A stretch of DNA of 54,636 nt, taken from Paludibacteraceae bacterium. GTDB taxonomy: Bacteria; Bacteroidota; Bacteroidia; Bacteroidales; Paludibacteraceae. Below the pieces are notes generated by a model. It did not search any database. It had not been told where the DNA came from and saw only the letters and a list, made by a program, of their open reading frames with translations. The position numbers were made by a program, and so were the translations under genes. This document shows, in pieces, positions 24,899 through 32,594 of this stretch (position 1 is its first letter; the number at the start of each line of letters is the position of its first letter). The stretch spans positions 1 through 54,636 of the forward strand of contig JAFSLP010000016.1 of the NCBI GenBank assembly GCA_017448345.1, read 5' to 3'.

Positions 24899-25640
24899 CA
24901 GCGATGATGGCGAGGAATTTCTCTGCTACGAGAGCAGCACCGCCGATCAGACCGCCGTCGATATCCGGGCAGGCGAACAGCTCTGCTGCATTCTTCTCGT
25001 TGCAGCTGCCGCCGTAAAGAATCGTGGTGTCCTCGGCTGCCTCTTTGCCGTATTTCTCTGCTACGAGCGAACGGATATAGGCGTGAATCTCCTCTGCCTG
25101 TGCCGGGGTAGCGGTGAGTCCGGTACCGATAGCCCAAACCGGCTCGTAAGCGAGGGTGATGTTCTTCCACTCCTCTGCGCTCAGACCGAACACAGAGCCT
25201 TCCAGCTGTGCTTTCACTACCTCGTTCTGCTTGCCTGCCTCGCGCTCCTCTTTCACCTCGCCGATGCAGAAGATGACTTTCAGACCGTTAGCCAGCGCCA
25301 GACGCACTTTCTCAGCTAACATCTCATAGCTCTCTGCGTAGTACTGACGGCGCTCCGAGTGACCGAGGATGACGTACTCTGCGCCGGTCGATTTAACCAT
25401 CTCTGCGGAAACCTCGCCGGTGTAAGCACCCTTCTCGTGGTCTGCGCAGTTCTCTGCGGCTACTTTGATAGGCGAACCTTTGAACAACTCGGCTACGGTA
25501 GCCAAGTGGATAAACGGCGTGCCGATGACTACGGCGCATTTCGGTTCTTTTACTGCTTCTTTCAACTCGGTAGCCAGTGCTACGCCTTCCTGCAGGTTCT
25601 TGTTCATTTTCCAGTTACCTGCAACCATTTTTGTTCTCAT
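24891..25640 (-). CDS. tpiA: Triose-phosphate isomerase
   Basis: A 249-residue TIM-barrel enzyme interconverting DHAP and glyceraldehyde-3-phosphate. The start [15 protein letters not shown] (25640) is the family start; the frame reaches 25688 but that part overlaps the promoter. Catalytic lysine in GNWKMN, histidine in [10 protein letters not shown], glutamate in [11 protein letters not shown], and phosphate loop [10 protein letters not shown]. The promoter at 25678-25709 gives a short leader. Confidence 0.97.
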   Translation of the reverse strand: MRTKMVAGNWKMNKNLQEGVALATELKEAVKEPKCAVVIGTPFIHLATVAELFKGSPIKVAAENCADHEKGAYTGEVSAEMVKSTGAEYVILGHSERRQYYAESYEMLAEKVRLALANGLKVIFCIGEVKEEREAGKQNEVVKAQLEGSVFGLSAEEWKNITLAYEPVWAIGTGLTATPAQAEEIHAYIRSLVAEKYGKEAAEDTTILYGGSCNEKNAAELFACPDIDGGLIGGAALVAEKFLAIIAAR

Positions 25641-25677
25641 TGTCGTATTTATTTTTATGTTGTTGCAATTTTGCGTA

Positions 25678-25709
25678 CAAAGGTACAACTTTTTTTTGAA
25701 TTATGCAAA
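25678..25709 (-). promoter_or_regulatory. tpiA promoter
   Basis: Minus strand TTTGCATAATTC, A-tract, TACCTTTG (25678-25685); spacing 23. Confidence 0.8.
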
Positions 25710-25720
25710 TGTTTCCTTGC

Positions 25721-26857
25721 TTAATTAAGTAATTCTTGTAGTTTCTGTACAAAATGGCGTACATCGTCGCTGTAACGGCTCAGTTCGTTCCAAGCGCGGC
25801 GGAACTGGTCGCGGTTGTTCTTGGTGGTATAGTCTTTGGTCAACTCTTCGGTCATCCATCGCGTGATGTCTGTCATGGAGACTCCGCGGCGCACATACCC
25901 CATCTGCCGCATGGCATAGATGGCGGCGGAGAGGCACTTGAAATAATCCCACTCTTTCTCTTGGAGGCGCAGGTATTGGGTCAGTTGGCGCTGCCGCTCT
26001 TCGCTCGTTTCTTCGGTCCAGAAGCGTACAGGCCGTTGCGGTCGGAGATGCTTGGTGACGAACCGCTCCCAGTCGCACATCCATTGTGCAAAGAGCTGCT
26101 GCGAGTCTTCGCTCAGCGTCTTCACGTCGTCCATGACGTATTGCCAGTCGGTCTCTTGCTCCACTATATAGTTGCGGTGCTTGGGGGCACGAGGTTGCGA
26201 ACCCGGTATCTCGCGCAGCTGTGCCTGATAGGTTGTCCAGACCCACTTCAGGTATCGGTACATGATATCTTCCGCTCCTTCGCCTTCGAACACCAAAGTC
26301 GGTTGCTCCTGTTCGTTATTCTTGTCCGTCTCGTCTGCCAAGGCGGTGACTAACGCCGGGTCGGTCCAGTCTGTTTGCAGAAACCGCTGGCGGCGGGTCT
26401 CCACTTGCGCTGCGTTCAGCAGCCAAGCCGCAAAAGGTGTCTCCCACGGACAGCATTCCCATATATGTGCACGGAAAATTTCGGTACTCAGATACCGCAT
26501 ATAGCGGACGGTCAGTTGCATCGCCAGATCAAGAAGCAGGCTGTTCGGACAGATGTCCTCCATCCCCGTCTCTCCGGTAGCGATGACTATGTACGCCTCG
26601 CTCAGCAGGTGCAGTTCGACCGGCAGCATTCCCCAGCCCTCGCGCCGCACCTCGCGTTCGTAACGTGCTATCCACTGCCGCTGCTCCGCGTCGCTGTCGA
26701 TGGCGATGCCGCGGCGGTTGCCCTCCTCCGTATCCACTAACAACGCACACAGCAGCGCCGCGCCCAACACGCCGCCGATCTCCACTTCCTTCCCGCGAAC
26801 CACCAGACGGTGATTCGCGTATTCCATATCTTCGCTAAAACGGTAGGCTTCTAACAT
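25721..26857 (-). CDS. Uncharacterised Bacteroidales protein, 378 residues
   Basis: I do not recognise the family. The protein is soluble, rich in Trp, Arg and Glu, with no signal peptide or transmembrane segment. The first half alternates helices and strands (MLEAYRFSEDMEYANHRLVVRGKEVEIGG in the start region). The last 100 residues are helical and end in NRDQFRRAWNELSRYSDDVRHFVQKL. The start at 26857 is preferred over 26869, because the -7 element occupies 26867-26874; this leaves a leader of only a few bases. It is the first gene before tpiA but tpiA has its own promoter. Confidence 0.6.
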   Translation of the reverse strand: MLEAYRFSEDMEYANHRLVVRGKEVEIGGVLGAALLCALLVDTEEGNRRGIAIDSDAEQRQWIARYEREVRREGWGMLPVELHLLSEAYIVIATGETGMEDICPNSLLLDLAMQLTVRYMRYLSTEIFRAHIWECCPWETPFAAWLLNAAQVETRRQRFLQTDWTDPALVTALADETDKNNEQEQPTLVFEGEGAEDIMYRYLKWVWTTYQAQLREIPGSQPRAPKHRNYIVEQETDWQYVMDDVKTLSEDSQQLFAQWMCDWERFVTKHLRPQRPVRFWTEETSEERQRQLTQYLRLQEKEWDYFKCLSAAIYAMRQMGYVRRGVSMTDITRWMTEELTKDYTTKNNRDQFRRAWNELSRYSDDVRHFVQKLQELLN

Positions 26858-26866
26858 AATCGGCTG

Positions 26867-26898
26867 CAAAGGTACAACTTTTTGCGCATATATGCAAG
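26867..26898 (-). promoter_or_regulatory. Promoter of the uncharacterised gene
   Basis: TTGCATATATGCGC, A-tract, TACCTTTG (26867-26874) on the minus strand; spacing 23. The start codon is 9 bp downstream, so the mRNA may be nearly leaderless. Confidence 0.8.
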
Positions 26899-26916
26899 CG
26901 TTCGGGTATTTTGCAT

Positions 26917-26953
26917 CAAAAAAAACACCGCCACGCGGTTGAGACGTGGCGGT
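26917..26953 (-). terminator. Terminator after the ATPase stub
   Basis: ACCGCCACG (26927-26935), 9-nt loop, CGTGGCGGT (26945-26953); on the minus strand a U8 run follows. The stem is the same as at 36530-36560. Confidence 0.85.
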
Positions 26954-26959
26954 ATAGGA

Positions 26960-27130
26960 TTAGTTTTCACTAATTTTTATCAAACGCGACTTACCCATAC
27001 GACGTTCTGAGACCAGACATATGTTCTCACCTCCATGTATCCCCTTGACCAATCTGGCAGTCTCTTGTATGCGATCACAAAAATAGGGAGCAGGGATGTC
27101 GCCTATCAAAACAAAAGGATTGTTAATCAT
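26960..27130 (-). pseudogene. N-terminal stub of a Bacteroidota AAA ATPase
   Basis: 56 codons from MINNPFVLIGDIPAPYFCDR to a stop just after the P-loop region (SERRMGKSRLIK). The start matches the family of about 370-530-residue ATPases that begin NPFVL-x-G and carry the RRMGK(T/S) Walker A. Everything after Walker A is missing. A consensus promoter (27220-27251) precedes it and a perfect terminator follows 7 bp after the stop, so the stub is probably still transcribed. A real 56-residue protein is possible but unlikely to have ATPase activity. Confidence 0.65.
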
Positions 27131-27219
27131 AAACAGTTGACTATTACAGAGTTTCACACTACTAATGCAAAATAACCGGAAACCAATTACCAGAAATCAA
27201 TAATTTTGCAAATCCGCTG

Positions 27220-27251
27220 CAAAGGTACAATATTTTGCGCAGATATGCAAA
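27220..27251 (-). promoter_or_regulatory. Promoter of the ATPase stub
   Basis: TTTGCATATCTGCGC then TACCTTTG (27220-27227); spacing 23. Confidence 0.75.
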
Positions 27252-27361
27252 CAATTAAGCGAAAAAATGTGATTAGAGAGTGTTTTTGCCCAATGTGTTG
27301 CCCAATGCAAAGGACATATTTGTGCACATATTGTCCGATCCACGGTGCAAAGGTAGTACGT

Positions 27362-28144
27362 TTATTTTGAGACGTGCTTAGTAACGAGAATACTGACTTC
27401 GTATAACAAATACAACGGAATAGTAACAAGTACTAAGGTCATTAGATCCGGAGGAGTAATGATTGCTGCCACTATCATTATAATAATAAGAGCATATTGG
27501 CGGTATTTGGCGAGTGTTTCACTTTCTATGATTCCTAATTTCGCCAAGAAATAAGCGATTACCGGCAACTGAAAAACAACTCCCATAACCAGAGTAAGCG
27601 TCACGAAAGTAGAAATATAGCTATCCAGAGTAATGGTACTATGCACTTGTTCGGCGACGGAATATGTTCCTAAGAAACGAAAGGAAACAGGGAAAAGGAT
27701 ATAGTAACTCATCAGTACACCTACAATAAAAAGCGTATAGATGGTGAGCAGAACAGGGATTGAATACTTGCGCTCATTCTCATAAAGCGCAGGAGATATG
27801 AAACGGAATAGTTCAAACAAGATATACGGCGAAGCACAAAGCAACCCAAGATAAAGCGATGTGCTGATGTGCGTCATAAACTGACTGCTAAGGTCGGTAG
27901 CGATCAAATCCACTTCAAACGGGGCAAAATGGAAATCACTTCCTAACATAGCAAGAAATTGCTCTATCCACCGATAAAGGATAAAATCACTTTGGCTTGG
28001 CGCAAGGAGCAGGTCAAAAGTGGTGTCTTTGAAGCAAAAGATTGCACAAGCAAAAACGGCTGTCACGATCAACACCCGAAACAACATCCGGCGGAGCACC
28101 TCCAGGTGTCCGCCAAATGTCAGCATTTGGTTGTCATCACTCAT
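27362..28144 (-). CDS. tatC: Twin-arginine translocase subunit TatC
   Basis: A 260-residue polytopic membrane protein (six transmembrane segments), the receptor for twin-arginine signal peptides. Start MSDDNQMLTFGGHLEVLRRML at 28144 carries the conserved HLEVLR/ELR cytoplasmic motif. The frame upstream to 28231 reads through tatA and is not used. PPDLMTLVLVTIPLYLLYEV is the usual last helix pair. It overlaps tatA by 8 bp and is the last gene of the CXXX-peptide operon. Its base composition is lower in GC than the housekeeping genes, like the rest of the operon. Confidence 0.95.
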   Translation of the reverse strand: MSDDNQMLTFGGHLEVLRRMLFRVLIVTAVFACAIFCFKDTTFDLLLAPSQSDFILYRWIEQFLAMLGSDFHFAPFEVDLIATDLSSQFMTHISTSLYLGLLCASPYILFELFRFISPALYENERKYSIPVLLTIYTLFIVGVLMSYYILFPVSFRFLGTYSVAEQVHSTITLDSYISTFVTLTLVMGVVFQLPVIAYFLAKLGIIESETLAKYRQYALIIIMIVAAIITPPDLMTLVLVTIPLYLLYEVSILVTKHVSK

Positions 28145-28379
28145 TTTTCGGCTCTTGCGGAGTTTGTTGGGGCTGTTCTTGGTCAGAAGATTCCTGTGGC
28201 TGTTCTTCACCGTTGATTTCTTCCTTAACATCTTTCATGCCTTCTTTGAACTCTTTGACACCTTTGCCGAGACCGCGCATGAGTTCCGGCAGTTTCTTGC
28301 CGCCAAAGATAAGAAGTGCAATGCCACCGATAACGATAATCTCCGTTGTACCGATGAAGAGTAATACCATGTTCAGCAT
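28137..28379 (-). CDS. tatA: Twin-arginine translocase subunit TatA/E
   Basis: 80 residues: a short N-terminal transmembrane helix (about 4-22), FGGKKLPELMRGLGKGVKEFKEGM amphipathic helix in part, and an acidic Gln-rich tail. The FGxKKLPEL hinge is the TatA signature. It forms the translocation pore with TatC. It starts 12 bp after the small CXXX accessory gene. Confidence 0.95.
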   Translation of the reverse strand: MLNMVLLFIGTTEIIVIGGIALLIFGGKKLPELMRGLGKGVKEFKEGMKDVKEEINGEEQPQESSDQEQPQQTPQEPKNE

Positions 28380-28391
28380 AATTCTTTCCTT

Positions 28392-28670
28392 TTAGTTTTC
28401 AGGTGTTACGAGGTAAATCTCACAAGTCTCGAAGTTGATTTCCCAATGTCCGTTTTCGGTTCCTTCCCATTGGTATTTCTGCGCCATAGTGTCCCACCAG
28501 TTCTGGAACTTTGAACCGGTTTCGCCTAAATCTTTAACTAACTTCTCATACAAATCCGAATTGTCGGCTGTCAGAATTTTTGCCAACTCATTCAGACCAT
28601 TACGACGCTCAAAAAGCGCTAAAATTTCATTCTTTTCTTCAGGTGTAACCTGACCTACTAATTTTTTCAT
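28392..28670 (-). CDS. CXXX repeat peptide modification system small protein
   Basis: 92 residues, soluble, no Cys motif. It opens with MKKLVGQVTPEEKNEILALFERRNGLNELAKIL and ends with a WEINFETCEIYLVTPEN strand. I match it to the small accessory protein that accompanies CXXX-repeat peptide maturases in Bacteroidales. Its role is unknown; a leader-binding or scaffold role would be a guess. It sits 5 bp after the SPASM-domain gene and 12 bp before tatA, so it is clearly one operon. Confidence 0.75.
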   Translation of the reverse strand: MKKLVGQVTPEEKNEILALFERRNGLNELAKILTADNSDLYEKLVKDLGETGSKFQNWWDTMAQKYQWEGTENGHWEINFETCEIYLVTPEN

Positions 28671-28675
28671 AATTC

Positions 28676-29620
28676 TTAGAATTGTTCCCGTACAGCGAAC
28701 GGGTCAAGGTAATCTATTTGTTTTATTTCTTCTCCAGCACTAAACCCTGCTGCTTTTAGTTGTTGCTGTAAATTACGCGCTGCATTGCGCTCCAGATGAG
28801 CTATTACACATTGCTGATGTGACGGCGTATTATTGTCCCATGTCAATTTTTGATTCTGCCAAATACAGCGGTTGCAATGGTATGCATCGCAAATACGACA
28901 GAGTGGGGCATGGTCGAGTTTGAGCAACTGAGGATTAGGAATTTGCAGGCCTGTTTCCAAATCGCCAACACTCCTTTCAGAAGAAGGCTTGTGGTGATTG
29001 AGGCGATTACTAATCCCCATTTTCTCATCATAGTAGAATGCCGGACAAAGATAGAATTTGCCATTCGGGGCAAGTGTGATATTGCTGTCACCTGCTCCGC
29101 AGTTGTGCATCTCTTTCAGTTGCAAACGGTCCGTGAGGATATTCAGTTGTGGCTGTTTGCCTGACTTGTACAGATTTAGCAATACTGCATTGAGTGTAGC
29201 AAGTGCTTTCTTATAATCCTCTGCTTGCTCATCCTTGAAAGTTTCTATATCCGTCAAACAGATATTAAGTCGCGTCACTTGTGGCAACAGGGCTGCAATA
29301 TCATACTGCTTGGCAATAAATTCAGCAATGGAAAGACGCAGTACGGCGTTTTCAGCGGTGATGACTTTGGGCACATCATTATAGACCACTACCTCGCGAC
29401 CTATCTTCACATGGTCGATGGACTCAATGACTTCGTTATATTCCTCCGGCAATTCGTATTCGGGATAGACATACTGAATCATCAGATTCTCTTTCATACC
29501 AAAGAGAATGGCCTGTTTGAGCGTATCCAACGGAATGAGGTTGCGCTCCTTGAGCGGATTCTCTGCATGGCAATATGCCACGCTGGTATCGTCCAATAAA
29601 ATAACTAAGTATTGTAACAT
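28676..29620 (-). CDS. CXXX repeat peptide maturase (SPASM-only partner)
   Basis: 314 residues. Unlike its neighbour it has no CxxxCxxC radical-SAM motif; the N-terminal half keeps a degenerate barrel-like pattern (VILLDDTSVAYCHAENP, YVYPEYELPEEY). The C-terminal half has a SPASM-like Cys set: NCGAGDSNITLAPNGKFYLC then CRICDAYHCNRC and a final Cys. This matches the family annotated as CXXX repeat peptide maturase. It probably binds auxiliary Fe-S clusters and partners the true radical SAM enzyme, by analogy with pseudo-rSAM/SPASM proteins. The gene follows the rSAM gene after a 41-bp gap occupied by a repeat. Confidence 0.75.
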   Translation of the reverse strand: MLQYLVILLDDTSVAYCHAENPLKERNLIPLDTLKQAILFGMKENLMIQYVYPEYELPEEYNEVIESIDHVKIGREVVVYNDVPKVITAENAVLRLSIAEFIAKQYDIAALLPQVTRLNICLTDIETFKDEQAEDYKKALATLNAVLLNLYKSGKQPQLNILTDRLQLKEMHNCGAGDSNITLAPNGKFYLCPAFYYDEKMGISNRLNHHKPSSERSVGDLETGLQIPNPQLLKLDHAPLCRICDAYHCNRCIWQNQKLTWDNNTPSHQQCVIAHLERNAARNLQQQLKAAGFSAGEEIKQIDYLDPFAVREQF

Positions 29621-29621
29621 G

Positions 29622-29661
29622 AGACTATTTACTATTTATTCATTTACAATTTGTTCATTTA
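29622..29661. repeat. ATTTACTATTTATTCATTT repeat beside the rSAM stop codon
   Basis: Four near-copies of TATTTACTATTTATTCATTT/ACAATTTGTTCATTT; same family as the ATGGTAAATG words. It fills the gap between the rSAM and SPASM-only genes. Confidence 0.6.
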
Positions 29662-30882
29662 TCAGCATACCACACCGTCATTTGCCTTCCTATTGGCTTC
29701 AAACTCCTCGCGCTTGCCTTCCAATTCCAGTTTGCGGTATAGTTTGTTCCAATAATAATTGTTCGCACGCACGCGCGCCTTGTGCATTTTGCAAATAGCA
29801 GTAGCACGCTCAAAAACAGTGTGGGTCTGTGCAGCATCGAAATTCTCACCTTGACACCAAGCGCATCCCTCTGCTACCTCGCAATTCACACATTCCGGTG
29901 TAGATTGTGTGCAACGGTCAAGTGTCAAAAATGGACGGAGTTTGTTTTGGTCTATTCCTTCGTATACGTTTCCGATTATCCAGGCTTCTTTGTCGCGCAA
30001 GGAATACTGCGCAAAACGAGTACACGGATAGAAATTACCTTCTGCATCTACTGCAAGCATTTTACCTGCGCCACACCAATTGTTGTTTTGAAGTTTGCAG
30101 TTCATAGGTTTTCCCATATACTCCGAGAAGAACGAGCAGGCATAATCTTTGTACAAATCTCTATCAATGATGGCATCAGCCAACTGCATTAACTGTTCTT
30201 CAAATAGCTTGTCATCTCCTTCGTGCCAAACATCTTCAAAGACGCAGTTAATATTCACTTGATGAATTCCAAGGTCGTACAAATGCAATACCGACTCGCA
30301 GATATACGGAATATCCGCAGACGAGATAGTTACTTTCGTGCCTTCCCCGGGGAATTGTTCTTGCCAAAGTGGTATATTACGCACCACATCTTTGTATGAC
30401 CCACGCTCGGAATTTTTATATACACGGTTTAGATCATGTTTGCGCTCAGTACCATCAATGGTAATACCAATGGATAGATGGTGGCGATTTTTAGTTATAA
30501 ACCGCTGCACTTTCTCGCTATCGTAATTAATGCCATTGGTAGAGAACGAGAAACGATATGAGTTGAACCAATGATGATTACGAGCAAACAGTTCTTGTTT
30601 AATGTAGTCGCATATTTTATCAATAAGGTCGATTTCCAAGAAAGGTTCTCCTCCTATGAAATCCCATATCACAGACTCATAAGCAAAGTCAGAATCATTC
30701 TCATGGTCTAATACATAGTCGATTGCCGCTTTGGCAATATTCCATGGCATTCGTTCTTTCTCGTTCTTACCTACTAAATAGCAGTATTTACAAGCCAATT
30801 GGCAATCTTTTGTAACAATAAAAGTAATGTTCTTTGACATTCCTTCTTGCCACGACTTTCCATTTTCCTTTATTTCGCTCAT
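29662..30882 (-). CDS. Radical SAM/SPASM peptide maturase, CXXX-repeat target family
   Basis: 406 residues. The 4Fe-4S motif is C27xxxC31xxC34 (TKDCQLACKYCYL), followed by GGEPF and a SIGITIDGTERKHDLNR segment. The C-terminal SPASM region has WCGAGKMLAVDAEGNFYPC and CxxC-rich CVNCEVAEGCAWCQG. It resembles the radical SAM maturase family that acts on CXXX-repeat peptides; the expected product is a thioether-type crosslink from the repeated Cys, which is inference. Its ATG overlaps the TGA of the 56-residue precursor upstream (ATGA at 30879-30882), so enzyme and peptide are translationally coupled. Confidence 0.85.
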   Translation of the reverse strand: MSEIKENGKSWQEGMSKNITFIVTKDCQLACKYCYLVGKNEKERMPWNIAKAAIDYVLDHENDSDFAYESVIWDFIGGEPFLEIDLIDKICDYIKQELFARNHHWFNSYRFSFSTNGINYDSEKVQRFITKNRHHLSIGITIDGTERKHDLNRVYKNSERGSYKDVVRNIPLWQEQFPGEGTKVTISSADIPYICESVLHLYDLGIHQVNINCVFEDVWHEGDDKLFEEQLMQLADAIIDRDLYKDYACSFFSEYMGKPMNCKLQNNNWCGAGKMLAVDAEGNFYPCTRFAQYSLRDKEAWIIGNVYEGIDQNKLRPFLTLDRCTQSTPECVNCEVAEGCAWCQGENFDAAQTHTVFERATAICKMHKARVRANNYYWNKLYRKLELEGKREEFEANRKANDGVVC

Positions 30883-31049
30883 ACTTTAGATTTTCGATGT
30901 CCCTTTGCAGGTGTTCTTACATGAGTTCCAGCATGTTTTTCGCAGCCTGTCAATAATGTAGGCAGTATGGCTGCACTTAATATCGGAAGCGTTTTTAATG
31001 CGGCTTCTTTAAAAAACTCTCTACGAGTTTGTAATTCTTCTATTATCAT
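30879..31049 (-). CDS. Tat-signal short peptide, putative fourth precursor lacking CXXX repeats
   Basis: 56 residues. The leader ELQTRREFFKEAALKTLPIL is homologous to the leaders of the other precursors and has a twin-arginine motif. LLTGCEK forms a lipobox with Cys36, the only Cys. The remaining 20 residues are basic and contain HAGTHVRTPAKGHRKSKV. So the leader is conserved but the Cys repeat is absent. It may be a degenerate precursor, a Tat lipoprotein accessory, or a peptide modified differently. Coding is supported by the leader homology and by the ATGA overlap with the rSAM gene. Confidence 0.7.
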   Translation of the reverse strand: MIIEELQTRREFFKEAALKTLPILSAAILPTLLTGCEKHAGTHVRTPAKGHRKSKV

Positions 31050-31117
31050 TACAAATTTGATTCAATAAAAAGTGCTACACTCCTCTTTTTTTCAAAATAG
31101 GAATGCAGCACAACAAA

Positions 31118-31360
31118 TTACCTCTTGGAACTACCGGAGCAACTGCCCGAACAAGTGCTCTTGCAACCATAGTGGCAAGAACCATAACAATCATTTTGGC
31201 AACTGGTCTTACAAGTGTAGTCACAGCCTGTGCTTGCAACCGCATTCACAGCTGGTACATTTGCCAATACAACCGCCCCAATGATAGGCAGTGCTACTTT
31301 GGCTGCACTTTTAAAGAACTCACGACGTGACTGGAGTTCCTCGTTTTGGTTGGTTTTCAT
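31118..31360 (-). CDS. CXXX-repeat RiPP precursor (80 residues)
   Basis: The leader ELQSRREFFKSAAKVALPII has a Tat motif, with a hydrophobic stretch and likely cleavage near NAVAS. The core has eight cysteines at exactly four-residue spacing: 46, 50, 54, 58, 62, 66, 70 and 74 (CDYTCKTSCQNDCYGSCHYG and on to CSGSC). It is the cleanest precursor of the operon. A 42-bp element shared with the barrel gene lies 16 bp upstream of its start codon. Confidence 0.9.
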   Translation of the reverse strand: MKTNQNEELQSRREFFKSAAKVALPIIGAVVLANVPAVNAVASTGCDYTCKTSCQNDCYGSCHYGCKSTCSGSCSGSSKR

Positions 31361-31376
31361 TGTTATAACAATTATT

Positions 31377-31418
31377 AGTTTTCCCTACATCCTTTCCGTC
31401 GGCGATTCGGGTTTCTCC
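31377..31418 (-). promoter_or_regulatory. 42-bp shared leader element, copy 2
   Basis: Matches 32595-32636 at 37 of 42 positions, and both lie exactly 16 bp upstream of a start codon. On the mRNA it begins GGAGAAACCCGAA and ends GTAGGGAAAACT. There is no -7 element in it, so it is more likely an RNA-level control or binding site than a promoter. Confidence 0.65.
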
Positions 31419-31425
31419 TTTTATA

Positions 31426-31670
31426 TTACAATGCACCGTATGCTCCACCCTTACAACCCATTTTACATCCGGTATTGCACGCAGTACGGCAAGAGCCTGT
31501 ACATCCAGTGTAACATGAGTCACTACATGTGTTGCAACCTGTTGCGGTAGCATTCGCTGTAATAGGTATTTGCGAAAGGACAACAGTTCCTATCACAGGC
31601 AAAGTCGCCTTAACTGCTTTTTAAAGAACTCTCTTCTAGAGTGTAATTCATTATTTTGTTTCATTTTCAT
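31426..31670 (-). pseudogene. CXXX-repeat RiPP precursor with a one-base deletion in an A-run
   Basis: The leader reads MKMKQNNELHSRREFFK in frame, then a run of five A (T5 on the plus strand at 31618-31622) shifts the frame and a stop follows after eight codons. With one added A the frame gives 81 residues: a Tat leader like its neighbours, then GCNTCSDSCYTGCTGSCRTA and CNTGCKMGC, with Cys at 46, 49, 53, 57, 61, 65, 69 and 73, and a stop at 31426. No other lesion is present. It is a recent loss, a sequencing error, or a frame restored by slippage on the TTT-AAA-AAG site. Confidence 0.8.
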
Positions 31671-31696
31671 TATTTATTTAGTTAATACAGAAGTTT

Positions 31697-32029
31697 TTAT
31701 CTGCTAGCATTAGCATAACACGTACCACGGCATGAGCTTTGGCATGCATTTTTACAAGAAGTCAATGAACATCCTGATGGATGATAATATGAGTTACTTT
31801 TACATTGTGTGCGACAGTTTGCAGTACAATCAGAAGAACAAGTCTGTTGACAGGTATTTTTACATACTCCTCCGCAAGAAGTCGTACCTCCTGGAACATC
31901 GGGAACTTCTATCTCACAAGAAGTGAATACATTAGGTATAGTAAAAGCAGCAACACTCAATGCTGTTCCAGCTGCTTTCTTAAAAAATGAACGGCGAGAT
32001 AAAATCTCTTTCTGTATGTTATTTTCCAT
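31697..32029 (-). CDS. CXXX-repeat RiPP precursor (110 residues)
   Basis: The leader EILSRRSFFKKAAGTALSVA has a Tat motif, and VFTSCE gives a lipobox-like Cys38. The core has seven cysteines at four-residue spacing (52 to 76), a Tyr/Pro-containing spacer, then Cys87 and four more at 92, 96, 100 and 104. It is longer than the other precursors and has two repeat blocks. It starts 12 bp after the barrel gene, so the two share an mRNA. Confidence 0.88.
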   Translation of the reverse strand: MENNIQKEILSRRSFFKKAAGTALSVAAFTIPNVFTSCEIEVPDVPGGTTSCGGVCKNTCQQTCSSDCTANCRTQCKSNSYYHPSGCSLTSCKNACQSSCRGTCYANASR

Positions 32030-32041
32030 ATCATTTTGAAT

Positions 32042-32578
32042 TTAATAGTTATTAAAGCAAATACCAATTTTTGTAAAGAAAGTCGTTGATCCGTTTCCTG
32101 TCCCATTATTGTGTAAACCGAAACTCCAATCGAGCAACTTATACTGTAAACCAGTACCAAATTGACAGAAGAACTGCGCATTTTTTGTATCCATATGCAG
32201 AACACCATGACCAGCTCCTAACCCTAAATCGACATAAAGGCGAAAATTATCATTTATAGGGTAATAACCGCGTAAATCCACAAACTCATTCATGTACATG
32301 CGAAGCCCTGATATAGAGGCGTATATCCCTCTGTTCGGGTAATAGTGAGTCATAAAATTAACATCTACTCCTAAACCGACTTGCATCCATTTTCCAAGTT
32401 TAACACCCTGAATCGTACCAACACTTCCCCTCTGTTGGTAAGTATCCATCCCATTAGTAATGGATGTGGAACCATACCCGAGATGCATATCACCAACATA
32501 CTTAGGTGAGAAATCAACTTGGGCAAAACAACTCCAAATTGGCAAAAAAGCCATTAAAAAACATAACGTTTTTCTCAT
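32042..32578 (-). CDS. Small outer-membrane beta-barrel protein of the RiPP operon
   Basis: 178 residues with a signal peptide (about 1-20, ending FAQ). The mature part alternates short amphipathic strands with turns (LGYGSTSITNGMD, GVKLGKWMQVGLGVDVNF, LYVDLGLGAGHG, FQFGTGLQYKLLDWSFGL-like) and ends in F-N-N-Y. Pattern and length suit an 8-stranded outer-membrane barrel. It is the first gene of the operon, so it may help release, anchor or act as receptor for the peptides; that is inference. No family name is certain. Confidence 0.6.
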   Translation of the reverse strand: MRKTLCFLMAFLPIWSCFAQVDFSPKYVGDMHLGYGSTSITNGMDTYQQRGSVGTIQGVKLGKWMQVGLGVDVNFMTHYYPNRGIYASISGLRMYMNEFVDLRGYYPINDNFRLYVDLGLGAGHGVLHMDTKNAQFFCQFGTGLQYKLLDWSFGLHNNGTGNGSTTFFTKIGICFNNY

Positions 32579-32594
32579 AGTATTTATTTTATCA

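Noticed and set aside
27341-27360. Promoter with TACCTTTG at 27348-27355 (minus)
   Set aside because: No TTG at 22-24 bp upstream and it lies at the tatC 3' end; the better promoter for the stub is at 27220-27251.
31377-31418. TPP riboswitch
   Set aside because: The end GTAGGGAA resembles the 3' end of the TPP aptamer, but the CTGAGA and ACCTGATC core is missing and the element is only 42 nt long.
31618-31630. Programmed -1 frameshift in the third CXXX precursor as an established feature
   Set aside because: TTT-AAA-AAG only partly resembles the classic A-AAA-AAG site, and no stimulating hairpin is evident; simple deletion or sequencing error is as likely, so it is given as an open question.
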